Below are positions 21,827-31,699 of a stretch of 64,000 nucleotides of DNA, piece after piece. Source of the DNA: Brachynemurus nebulosus (lineage: Eukaryota; Arthropoda; Insecta; Neuroptera; Myrmeleontidae); contig JAPWDM010000008.1 in NCBI GenBank assembly GCA_035578155.1, forward strand, positions 29,785,280 through 29,849,279. Direction: 5' to 3'. The first letter of the stretch is position 1, and every line of letters starts with the position of its first letter. Made by a program: the position numbers and the translations under genes. The notes below the pieces were generated by a model that made no database searches, had not been told where the DNA came from, and saw only the letters and a list, made by a program, of their open reading frames with translations.

Positions 21827-24800
21827 CTAATCATCATCAGTTTTAGATGAGAACTCCTCTGACGCATCAGTTGTCATACACAAAGAGTACCAATTTCTAT
21901 TTTTCATTGTAACTTTTGTAATTATTGATTGTTGATTATTTCGTTGAAAATCATCCATTCTTTTATCAAATATCAAATTATGTGACTTTTGAAGTGATTC
22001 TGACTCATCCGAATTATAAGTATGTATTTCACCTAAACTGTATGAGCGGGTGCATGCGCGTTTCAATTCACCTTCAGAAATTGATGTTAACGAATTAAAA
22101 TCGTTTTCTTTATCATCTATTTCCCGTTTGCCTCTGTACTCTTGTGTTCTAGGTAACGGGGAGACATTTCCACCCTCAAGTCGTACAGAATTTAAATTAT
22201 CTAAAATAAATTCATCAGCAAATTTTTCATATTCATCAGTAATATTTGTTTTTCTCTGTGGCGACTTGTGCGGCGTATGAATAGCATCCAATGATGATTT
22301 TAAATCATCACAAATTTTTCCAACAGGATTATAATCCAGTGTTTTTCTTCTTACTTTTTTCAAATATTTTAGTTTATGTAAATTAGGGAGTTTAGGTGTT
22401 TTTTCCAAGTTGGTATCTTCAGTTGTATCCCCTGACGACATAGATGATAATAACTCAAATTTTTTTGGTGAAATTTTTGCTTTAGGAGAATCATTTGATT
22501 TCACATTCTCTTTATCATTTTCTACTGACGATGTTAGATGCTTTTTCAAAGTTTCTTTTGAATCATTTTTTAATTGATTTTCTATATTATTTTGAGAATC
22601 GGACACGGTTTCTGATAATACTGAGTTATTACTTGCATTTTCAGTTCTGAATTTTGACTCGGGTATTAATTTATCAGTTTGTGCTTTTTCAGTTTCGCTA
22701 TTTTTTTTGCTACTATTATCGTTATTTCTTCTTGTGAAAGATTCTTCGGTTTGTACGCTAACGTCTTCTTTAATTATTGTAATTTTATCTATATTTTTAT
22801 TTTCTACTATGCTTGTTTTATTTGAGTTTATATTAGGATTTTCAAGATATTCGTGATTTGTTTTACCGGGGTCGGGTGATTTTAACAATTCAGCGGTATT
22901 ATCAGTGTCTTTATTGGTGTTTATGGAAGTATTATTCTCTATTACTGGTCTTTCGAATAAATTTTCTGTCACAGTGGAACTGTCTTTTAATTCTGGTTCA
23001 TGTGGCTTTTCTTTTTCGTTGGAAATTATACTAGTATCACTAGTAAAATCATCGTTTGAATAATTTTCTTCATTTTCATTTTTATTTAAAGAATTAGTCA
23101 TTTCTGATACTCCATTTTTGTTTTCTGATGAATCATTTTTTTCGTTATAATTGTTTTTGCTGTTTAAATTTTCTAGGATTGGTATGATTTTTTCTAATTT
23201 ATCATTTTGTTCGGTCGATTTCGTATTTAGTTCGGATAAAAGTTGGATTAAATCGGTTACTGTACTTGAGTCGTTTTGTTTCGTAGTATTTGTTTTAAAT
23301 TTACGTTTATTTAATTTACTATTCGCAACTTTCTTCTTTCTGGGTAACTTAACGTACGTCAAATTTAAATCGTTTGAAACTTGAGGTACTCTTGTAACAC
23401 TTTCACTTGATTCAACATGTGTAGTATTCGAATTTTTAAAAATATCTATTTCAACATATTTACTTGTACCTTGAATTTCAGATTCGATTTCTTTCTCCGA
23501 ATTTTCGCTTTCATGTTTTGCATTGATAACGGCTATATTGGACGAGTTGTACTTTTTTCGATGATTTGGATCAGGCAGTACAGAAATTGTTGGGATATTT
23601 TGAATCGATAATTCATTTTTTATAATTAAACTTGGTAAATCTTGCTTTGATAAATGAGGATATTTCGAAATTTTTTGTTCTGTTATGGGGGATGTTCCCG
23701 TATCAATTTTTTGAATTTCATTGGACGATTTTTGATTGGATCGATTTCTTTTGGAATAGCATTTTTTGCATTCACAAGAGACTGAATGCTTGAATAATAG
23801 ATTGATATTTGAATTTTTAGAAGATGGATGGATTTTGGACCGATTTTCTTTTAGTTTTTCTATCTTAGTCGCACTCTGCCTGGGTTGAATTTTAGACGAA
23901 TAATGGCTGTTTATACTTTCTAAAGAAGGGTGATGTTTGGGAAAAATTTCATTGTTAGAATTGGCTTTACGTAAACATTTATTTATCTGTTCCGTTGTGT
24001 AATTATTTGAAGTTTTAGCGTTAAAATATTTATTAATTTTATAATTGATGTAAAGTTTTTCATTATCTGAGTATTTTGCCTTTAAAAGTATTGGTGTTGA
24101 ATACGTAACGTTTTTCGATTCAGTAATTTCTCTTAATTCATTTTCTAGTAACTGTATTTGCTCTTTAGCATTTTTAATGAAATTTTCAATTTGAATCGAA
24201 TTTTCAAAATTTAAAACCGATTCTGGTTCCTGCTATAAATAAGAAAAATAATTTATTATTAAATTGGATTTTTTAAAGTACTAATTTAAGATTTTAAATT
24301 TGTAAAACTAAAATTAAAGGGGCTTTGTGTGTCATTTATAAAATAATACGACTTTTTAAGTGAAACTTCTTATGTGGCTCTCATGCTTTAGCGATTTGAG
24401 GAATAAAATACTGGGACGAAACGTTACGGATTGAAAAGTGAATTTTTACTTTTTTAATAGTAGTAAACGCGATTTTTTCACAGAAGGTTGCCGTATGACA
24501 TCTAAACAGAAAAAATTTTTCAAATGGAAATTTTTCAAATTTTATCGACAGATGGTCGACTAAATGTTCGGAAAACGACATTTTATATTAATTACACGGT
24601 CTAATGTTATTTCAACTAATGATGGAAATGATTCCAGGCTACAAGAGTTCAATTTAAAATTGAAAAATTACTTTTAAACATTTCTCTAATGCTTTAGAAA
24701 ATGTGTCGATATTTATCTGAATTACACGGCAGATCAAATGGTCGCAAAACGACATTTCATATTACACGATCTAATGTTATTTCAACTAAGAGTAGACATG

Positions 24801-27800
24801 ATTCCAGGCTACCAGAGTTCTATTTAAAATTAAAGAATTACTTTTAAACATTTCTTCAATGTTTAAGGGGGGGGGGTAAGGTTTTAAACTTTTTTTTGCA
24901 TTTTTTTTTTTAATTTTTTTTCTGAATGTACAACATGTCGAGCGTGTTGTGTCAAAATTTCAAGTAAATCCGAGCAAAACTAATGAAGATACAGCGTTTC
25001 AAGCGACCGGCCCTCATGCTCGATTTTTATACCTACCTGGTAGCTGCGCGACGCGCCTACCTGGTAAGTATAAAATTTACTTTAATTTTATACTTACAAA
25101 TCTTATACTTTTAATTTCAAATGTTATCGAGTGCCTGTGAAACATTATTAGTGTATGGCGGATTTTTATCCGTATTTAAACATACACCAATATTCATATG
25201 TTCACTAAATGTCCAGCTTTGGCTGATACTTGAACACTCGATGTACTTTGGCAAATGGCCAATTCATTATGTTAATTAAAATTGACAAAGTGTTTGAAAA
25301 ATTACCAAACTGGATCGGCTGGGACTCGAACCCGGATCTCTTGGTTACCAGCCAAGCGCCTTACCAACTAGGCCACCGATCACTTGTTCGAGTGCCACTC
25401 CAATTCAGTAATCAATCAAACACAACCTCTCTCTAATGCGAGGTAATTTTTCAAACACTATGTCGAACAATTTTTCAAGCACTCGAACAAGTGATCGGTG
25501 GCCTAGTTGGTAAGGCGCTTGGCTGGTAACCAAGAGATCCGGGTTCGAGTCCCAGCCGATCCAGTTTGGTAATTTTTCAAACACTATGTCAATTTTAATT
25601 AACATAATGAATTGGCCATCTGCCAAAGTACATCGAGTGTTCAAGTATTAGCCAAAGCTGGACATTTAGTGAACATATGAATATTGGTGTATGTTTAAAT
25701 ACGGATAAAAATCCGCCATACACTAATAATGTTTCACAGGCACTCGATAACATTTGAAATTAAAAGTATAAAACTGCGTCTCGCATTAGAGAGAGGTTGT
25801 GTTTGATTGATTACTGAATTGGAGTGGCACTCGAACAAGTGATCGGTGGCCTAGTTGGTAAGGCGCTTGGCTGGTAACCAAGAGATCCGGGTTCGAGTCC
25901 CAGCCGATCCAGTTTGGTAATTTTTCAAACACTATGTCAATTTTAATTTACAAATCTTATACAAAACAAATACTTACTATAATTACCCGCGTAAGTATAA
26001 AAATTATATCATTTTATTGATGCTTAGTTTTGGATTTTTGAGTATAAAAAACTTTAAATCCATTTTCTCGCAAACAACATTTTTGAAGTTCGTGAACATC
26101 ATAACTCAAAATCTGCTTCACCAATTTTGTTGAAATTTTGTACACTGTTTCTACACATAAATCAACAGGTAATCAGGTCGAGTTTTTTTTTTTTTTGCTA
26201 TTTTTTTCCAGTTTATAATAAAAAATTAACCGAAATTTTTAGCAAAAATTGCGTTTTTCACTTCAAAATGCTGCCAAAAATAAAATCATATCTCAAAAAA
26301 AAAAAATCATGAAAATATGCCTTTTTTCGCTTTTAAAACCTTACCCCCCCTTAAGAAAATGTTAATATTTATGTGATTTACGTAACAGACCAAATGGTCG
26401 GGAAACGACATTTCATATTACACGACTTAATGTTATTCCAACTAACGGCGCAAATGATTCCAGTCTACAAGAATTATATTTAAATTTAAAGAAATGCTTT
26501 TAAACATTTCTCTAATGCTTAAGAAAGTGTCGATATTTATCTGAATTACATGGCAAACCAAGTGGTTGGAAAACGACATTAAAATTAGAGAATTCCTTTT
26601 AAACATTTCTCCAATGCTAAGTGTATTGTAGTGTCAATATTTATCTGAATTACAAGACAGATCAAATGGTCAGAAAACGACATTTCATATTACACGAGCT
26701 AATGTTATTCCAACTAACGGTGGAAATAGTTCCAGGCTACAAGAATTTTATTTAAATTTAAAAAACTGCTTTTAAACATTTCTTCAGTACTTAAGAAACT
26801 GTCAATAGTTATTTGAATTATACGATCGGGCAAGTTGTCGAAAAACCATATTTCATATTAAATATAAATGTAATTTAGAAAACTGATAATCGTCCTACAG
26901 TACTTATTCTCAGATGGAAACACGTCTGGGACTGGGGAAGTGAGTGTTTCCATTTGAGAATCACCAGTGACGGTTGATGATATTTAATAATAGAAATTAC
27001 ATATGTATAAAATAAACTTAATTATAGTTTAAATTACTTTATACGATAAATATCCAATGGTAAGGACTTCGATTTTAGATAGTGACGTCAGTTAGTGATA
27101 CATCATTTACAATGTAAATGATGCGACGCAAAATAAAAATTGTTAAGTTTATTTTAAAAACGATCGAAAAACCTACTTTATAACTGAGTTGAATATTGAA
27201 AAAGATTTCAGAATATTTTCTTTTCAAAAGCTAACGAAGATATCGAAGATCCATTTCACCATGTAATTAGTCGTTCAGAAAAATTCCAGAACATTCTATT
27301 TGAAAACCTGCAATGGAATTAGAAAACCGACTTCACCATTTGATTAGTTATTCAAGATAAGGCTAAATAGTGGAATTTGACAAAAATTCTAGAATATTTT
27401 ACCCATCAACTAGCAGAGATTTTGAAAAACCGATTGTTCCATTGGATTGGTCACCAAAAAAGAGACAAAAAAACCACATTTTGACAAAAGTTCCAGAATA
27501 TTCTATTCTTCAACTAGCAAAGATATCTAGAAATCGATTGCATCATTCGTTTGGACACCAAACAAGAGACAAAATAACACATTTAGACAAGAGTTCTAGA
27601 ATATTCTATTCTTCAGCTAACAAATATATCGAATAACAGATTGCATCATCGGATTGATGATGGAAAAGAAGCTCAAAGAACACCTTTGAAGAACTATTGC
27701 AGAGTATTTTATTTGGCAACCAAAAAAATTATCGAAAATCGACCTCTAGAACTTTTATCTAAATACGCTCGTTGGCGTCTTTCTTGGTGACCAATTCAAC

Positions 27801-29874
27801 GATGAAGTCTGTTTTTCAATTTCTTTGGTTGACGAATAGAATGTTCTAGAATACTTGTTAAATTTTGGTACTGGTTTCTTTTTCGATGACCAATTTAATA
27901 GTGTAATCGGTTTTCCTATGTATTTGCTAGTTTACGAATAGAATATTCTAGAATATTTATCTAGTTTCGCTATTTGAACTCTTTTTCGATGACCAATCCA
28001 ACTGTGAAGTCGGTTTTTTGGTTTCTTTACTAGCAGAGGGATAGAATATTCTAGAACAATAGTTAAAATGTGATATTTGATCTCTTTTTCAATGATCAAT
28101 CCAGTAGTGCAATCCGTTTTTCGATATCTGTGCTAGTTAACGAATAGAATATTCTAGAACTATTGCCAACTTCTACTATTTGACGTCAATTACAATGGCT
28201 ACGTTCGAGCAGAAAAAATTCTTTAAAGCGCTTTAAAGCAAAATGGCGATTTTAAACAAAATAACCTCAATAGGAGTTATTCATAGGAAAATTTGCTATT
28301 TCTTTTATATTTTACACAGTATGGATAACATTATAGGTCATATTATTGAAGAATTATCAGAGTAAACAACAATATGGCAGAATTTTCTAATTTATCGCAG
28401 TAAAATGTAAATTTGATGTAAGACAGAACTACATGTCACTTGATTTCTGTCCAAGCAGAAAATTGGTCAGCAATATGAAGCGGCTTGAAGCGCTTAAAGA
28501 ATTTTTTTCTGGTCGAACACAGCCAATGATTAGTACATTGGTGAAGTAGGGTTTTCAATATCTTTATTGGTTTCCGAATAGAATACTCTGGAATTATGTG
28601 CTCAATTATTCCTTTCGACACCTTTTGTAAACATACAGGTATTTTAGGTATATGAATGTTATCATATTTTCAAAATGGACAACCTACTTCTCAAAAAGAA
28701 AAATAATTATTTCAATTTGACACTAGGTTATACAGTGTTTTAGTACTAAAACATTATTGTGATTTATATTATTTTCATTTTTTTATTAATAAACATTTAA
28801 ATTTCCAAATTACCATATAATTGTTATATTAAAAATATTTCAAATAATAATTTAACTTTGTGGGTTGCAATGACCACAGTAAACTTTTGTGATACCGCTC
28901 CTGCTTACTGCAACAGCCACAGCCATAAGAGGGGAAATGATGACGTATCAGTGTTTAAGTGTGGTGTGGGTAGCTCGCGTTTCCATTTGAGAATAAGTAC
29001 TGTACTATGTAATCCTATATGTGACCGATTAGCACAAAATTATCTAAAATTTTACCAGGCCGACTGAAAAAATCGATTATTAGATTTTCTTTATGTACAT
29101 ATGAAATGGATTTATTGAAAAATTACCCACAATACAATAATTTTTATCGTTAAAACTTGAGGCTGGCACGTTAGTCGATAATATTGGACACGCCGAGGGA
29201 ATGTGCAATAAAAACTTATATTTTATAATTTTTTAGTCGCTATATTGGGCCAATTCATATCGGCGTAAGCGGAAGCGGCTTGCGCCCAAGTGTAAGCAAT
29301 ATGTGCTTGAACACACATTTGGCTTGCCATTAATATGTATGTATTTTCCTGTCTCACTTTCCATGTTTGAGTGATAAGGGTGAGAAGTATATGTTTGGCC
29401 ATGTTGGCTATATACTTCTCACCCTTATCACTCGAACATGGAAAGTGAGACAGGAATATACATACATATCAATAGCAAGCCAAATGTGTTTGTTTTCAAG
29501 CACATATTGCTTACACTTGAGCGCAAGCCGCATCCGCTTACGCCGATACGAATTGGCCCATTGTAAAATTTCAAAAATCGCTTATGTTCTTTTATATTTT
29601 AAGTGACAATTTATGCATAAACAAGTTTTCAATAACAGTTATTATTGTTAAAGTTTGATTAAAATTCAACAAAATTCGAATTTGTTTTCATTTAAAAAGT
29701 AAAATTGAAATAAGACACTAATAATAAAATTAAAGTTTGATTAACTTTTTAAATTATACTTACTGAACTTTTTATGGGGTTTGTGGTTACTTTGCGCAAC
29801 ACTATTTCTTTTTGTGAGGCTAACTTATCCTCGTCGGGTACATTATATGGGACCGAAACATTAATTCCACTCAT
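21827..29874 (-). CDS. Uncharacterised Asn/Ser/Lys/Glu-rich protein, two coding exons
   Basis: Coding exon 1 is 29874-29764: 37 codons beginning MSGINVSVPYNVPDEDK, with a strong donor TCA|GTAAGT. A TTTACAG|A acceptor one base before the ATG points to an upstream non-coding exon. Exon 2 runs to the stop at 21827. It most likely begins at 24233 (TTATTTATAG|CAG) with QEPESVLNFENSIQIENF; that frame then needs one base removed near 24174-24190 to enter the long downstream frame. An alternative acceptor, ATACAG|TTACTA at 24151, joins in frame without correction. The product is about 838 or 811 residues. Visible features are a short heptad-like segment (KEQIQLLENELREITE), one CECKKC cysteine cluster, basic patches (KLPRKKK, NKRKFK) and long acidic, Asn-rich disordered stretches. 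I do not recognise the family. Charge and disorder would suit a nuclear or cytoskeletal scaffold, but that is a guess. Confidence 0.75.
24540..24862. repeat. ~165-bp satellite, left half of a split array
   Basis: Two clear units (near 24575 and 24745) contain ACGACATTTCATATTACACG-like, GGAAATGATTCCAGGCTAC and TTTTAAACATTTCT blocks. The array is cut at 24866 by the TTAA-flanked element and resumes at 26351. It lies in the long intron of the uncharacterised gene. Confidence 0.75.
25312..25382 (-). repeat. tRNA-Thr(GGT)-derived SINE head, copy 1
   Basis: The 71 nt fold as a tRNA: acceptor stem GATCGG/CCGATC, D arm GCCTAGTTGGTAAGGC, anticodon stem CTTGG/CCAAG with loop CTGGTAA (anticodon GGT, threonine), and T loop GGGTTCGAGTCCC. 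Base 1 is mismatched and the T stem has one C-A pair. The embedding in a larger repeated unit argues for a SINE, not a working gene. Confidence 0.75.
25492..25562 (+). repeat. tRNA-Thr(GGT)-derived SINE head, copy 2
   Basis: Identical over all 71 nt to copies 1 and 3, in plus orientation. It is followed by CAGTTTGGTAATTTTTCAAA, the shared SINE body. Confidence 0.75.
25785..25965 (+). repeat. tRNA-Thr-derived SINE, copy 3 with leader and tail
   Basis: The tRNA-like head is at 25840-25910. It is preceded by TCGCATTAGAGAGAGGTTGT and GATTACTGAATTGGAGTGG and followed by CAGTTTGGTAATTTTTCAAA. A diverged relative with the same leader and head is at 58520-58665. Confidence 0.75.
26355..26885. repeat. 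~165-bp satellite, right half of a split array
   Basis: Units start near 26395, 26570, 26675 and 26840. One unit near 26575 lacks about 60 bp in the middle. It continues the array interrupted at 24866. Confidence 0.75.
27284..27606 (+). promoter_or_regulatory. Left heat-shock-element array (TTCnnGAAnnTTC)
   Basis: Three-module heat-shock elements lie at 27284-27296, 27491-27503 and 27594-27606. A version with one base changed in the last module lies at 27387-27399. Spacing is 103, 104 and 103 bases. Each site sits at the same place in its tandem unit. Function is inferred from match to the HSF consensus only. Confidence 0.7.
27839..28159 (-). promoter_or_regulatory. Right heat-shock-element array (GAAnnTTCnnGAA)
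   Basis: Perfect sites lie at 27839-27851, 27941-27953, 28044-28056 and 28147-28159, spaced 102, 103 and 103 bases. A ninth, degenerate site (GAATACTCTGGAA) is at 28581-28593. After removing the 331-bp insertion it falls one unit further on. The orientation is opposite to the left array. Confidence 0.7.
28192..28525. mobile_element. ~331-bp MITE inserted in the right array
   Basis: The ends are TGGCTACGTTCGAGCAGAAA on the left and TGGCTGTGTTCGACCAGAAA read from the right, each followed by AATTCTTTAA-like and GCGCTT sequence. It breaks one 103-bp unit. Exact borders and target duplication are uncertain. Confidence 0.6.
29246..29560. mobile_element. Foldback MITE with GGGCCAATTC ends
   Basis: Two arms of about 140 bp are nearly perfect reverse complements: TGGGCCAATTCATATCGGCG and CGCTTACGCCGATACGAATT at the ends, TGTCTCACTTTCCATGTT and its mirror near the centre. 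The loop is about 15 bp. Transcripts would form a long hairpin. It is located about 200 bp downstream of the exon at 29764-29874, within the intron. Confidence 0.85.
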
Positions 29875-29959
29875 TCTGTAAATAAAAATAGTTTTATTAA
29901 TTGCAATTTTTCGTATGTTTTGTTTTATTTAAGCAAATTTAAATGACATCAAAATATTC

Positions 29960-30160
29960 AATCAACTCTGGTGGTAAAACTAGGAACTGTATCCAGTAAA
30001 ACATTTACACGTACGTCTAATTGGGCACAGAAGTATATATTGTAGAAATTATGTACTAGTCACTTGATTTTTATTACCAATTAGATGTCTACATACATGT
30101 TTACTTGAAACTGCTTCTAATTTCACCAACAAAGGCGTGACTGAGAATCTTTACGTCGCT
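29960..30160. mobile_element. MITE family B, copy 3
   Basis: Carries CTCTGGTGGTAAAACTAGG on the left, CACGTACGTCTAATTGGGC in the middle and CTTCTAATTTCACCAACA on the right, matching the arms of the copies at 17551 and 40757. Confidence 0.6.
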
Positions 30161-30199
30161 AATATATGCACGAGCAATATTATTCGTTTTCATTTAAAG

Positions 30200-30822
30200 A
30201 TCACAGACCAATGAATACTATTATATTATACTACTAGGCAAAGCGTAAAGCCAGTTTGTAGGCATTTTTCTTGAGGCAGGTAACGGGGTGTAATGGGTGA
30301 AATTTAAGGAATGTAATGTATTGTCCATTTTTGAGACTATAATTATTATAGGACATAATTTGTATACGTATGTATTTTGAAAATAAAGAGAATACTACTT
30401 TTTTTCTCTCAAAATTTTGGGGTTTCCTTTCAAAAAAGTAAAATTTTATTATCATTATTATATTTTTACAATAATTATTTGAAAACGTTACTACGGATAC
30501 CATCAATTATTGCATTGATTACTATTTTACAGAATACTATTAGGTCGTATCCCGGTCGTATCTGGCTGCCTCAATTATACATTGATATAATTAGTCTATA
30601 TAATATAATATATAATATGTTCATTGGTCTGTGGACTAGATTTATGCTTACGACAGAAAAGTCATTTCTGGGATTTTTTAATTCAATATCCAAAATCTGG
30701 ACCTATATTACGGGACACACTATAATGGTACTGTTACTTATAAGATGCGAAAACGATTTTATGATGATAATCTATTCAGATACAGATGAAATTTAGTACA
30801 AGGCGTAGCTTTACGCCAAGAT
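30200..30822. repeat. Inverted-repeat region, unclassified
   Basis: TCACAGACCAATGAATAC (about 30201) is mirrored by GTTCATTGGTCTGTGGA (about 30618), both bordered by TATTATA sequence. Outside this, GGCAAAGCGTAAAGCC (about 30237) faces GGCGTAGCTTTACGCC (about 30802). It is likely two overlapping decayed elements. The frames of 90 and 139 codons across it look like by-products. Confidence 0.45.
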
Positions 30823-30991
30823 AATAAAGATAAGTAAACAAGATCATAAAAATAAAAATAGAGGTACTTTAAAATAAAAATGTAAAATATTTTAGTAATT
30901 AATAACAACAAAATAATGTCAAATCAATAAATGTCGTACCGAATTTCTGTTACTGTTTTGAATCATTAATCCGGCGTGCGTATACTGGGTC

Positions 30992-31692
30992 TTTAAGGGT
31001 GTTTGGGAGGTACAATCGGAGATAAAAGTACATGTAATTAGAAATTCGTGAATAATTGTGTTGTATAACAAACTATGAGGTAAATAAATAGTTATCTTTG
31101 TTAAATAATAGCTATCACTACAACTGATTGTACAATACATCAAACTATAGCTCTCAGCTGAGTACATTCTGAGGATTTCTCGGAGAATTTCAAAATGCTA
31201 CGAGACGATTGAAAATTTAGTAGAATGTTCCTGATTAAATACTAAGGCCTCTGTGAAGATTTCAAACCGATTCACTAAGCCGTTAAAAAGTTATTAAAAA
31301 AAAAAAAAACAAAAAAAACAAAAAAAAAAACAAACAAACAAATTTTACACGCTCTTATGGAAATTCGAAAACAGAACAGATTAAATAACTTTTTAACGGC
31401 TTAGTGAATCGGTTTGAAATTTTCACAGGGGCCTTAGTATTTAATGAGGAACATTCTATTAAATTTTCAATCGTCTCGTAGCATTTTGAAATTCCTCCGA
31501 AAAATCCTCAGAATGTACTCAGCTGAGAGCTATAGTTTGATGTATTGTACAATCAGTTGTAGTGATAGCTATTATTTAACAAAGATAACTATTTATTTAC
31601 CTCATAGTTTGTTATACAACACAATTATTTACGAATTTCTAATTTCATGTACTTTTATCTCCGATTGTACCTCCCAAACATCCTTAAAGGAA
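30992..31692. mobile_element. Large foldback (~300-bp arms)
   Basis: The left arm (about 30992-31295) and right arm (about 31392-31692) are reverse complements at high identity. Landmarks are TTTGGGAGGTACAATCGG, CTCTCAGCTGAGTACATT and TTAACGGCTTAGTGAATCGG. The loop is A-rich (CAAAAAAAAC and similar). No coding sequence. Confidence 0.85.
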
Positions 31693-31699
31693 AAAATCT

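Larger units (their letters stand above)
25104..25773. repeat. Palindromic SINE duplication (~290-bp arms)
   Basis: The sequence from about 25104 to 25392 is repeated in reverse complement from about 25480 to 25773, with very few differences. The arms include TATGGCGGATTTTTATCCG, CCAGCTTTGGCTGATACTTG and a tRNA-like head each. The central spacer holds ATTCAGTAATCAATCAAACA, which is mirrored at about 25805, tying a third copy to the cluster. Confidence 0.85.
24867..26350. mobile_element. TTAA-flanked element with G-run termini
   Basis: The target duplication TTAA is at 24863-24866 and 26351-26354. The left end is a run of ten G followed by TAAGGTTTTAAA; the right end read inward is GGGGGGGTAAGGTTTTAAA. 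It splits a satellite array cleanly, which shows it is an insertion. The interior has homopolymer-rich arms and a cluster of tRNA-Thr-like SINE copies (25104-25965). No transposase is visible. TTAA suggests a piggyBac-type enzyme, but the ends are not canonical. Confidence 0.7.
26898..29003. mobile_element. TA-flanked DNA transposon carrying inverted 103-bp arrays with heat-shock elements
   Basis: It is flanked by TA (26896-26897, 29004-29005). Terminal inverted repeats of about 27 bp read CAGTACTTATTCTCARATGG inward from both sides. The left end has a second, mirrored copy of the inner part at about 26945-26966. The interior is mostly two arrays of ~103-bp units: about 27180-27720 in one orientation and about 27740-28640 in the other. 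There is no reading frame of note. The TA target and CAGT ends suggest mobilisation by a Tc1/mariner-type transposase. It lies in the long intron of the uncharacterised gene. Confidence 0.8.

Noticed and set aside
22050..22280. Plus-strand frames opposite the large exons (22050-22280, 23151-23384, 19530-19883, 43640-43867)
   Set aside because: They are antisense shadows of the minus-strand coding exons.
25312..25910. Three functional tRNA-Thr genes
   Set aside because: The tRNA-like segments are embedded in larger duplicated units with a shared leader and tail, have a mismatch at base 1 and in the T stem, and a decayed copy exists at 58520. A SINE explains them better, although one functional copy cannot be ruled out.
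30377..30796. 139-codon hydrophobic protein
   Set aside because: It crosses an inverted-repeat region, is AT-driven in composition and has no family resemblance.
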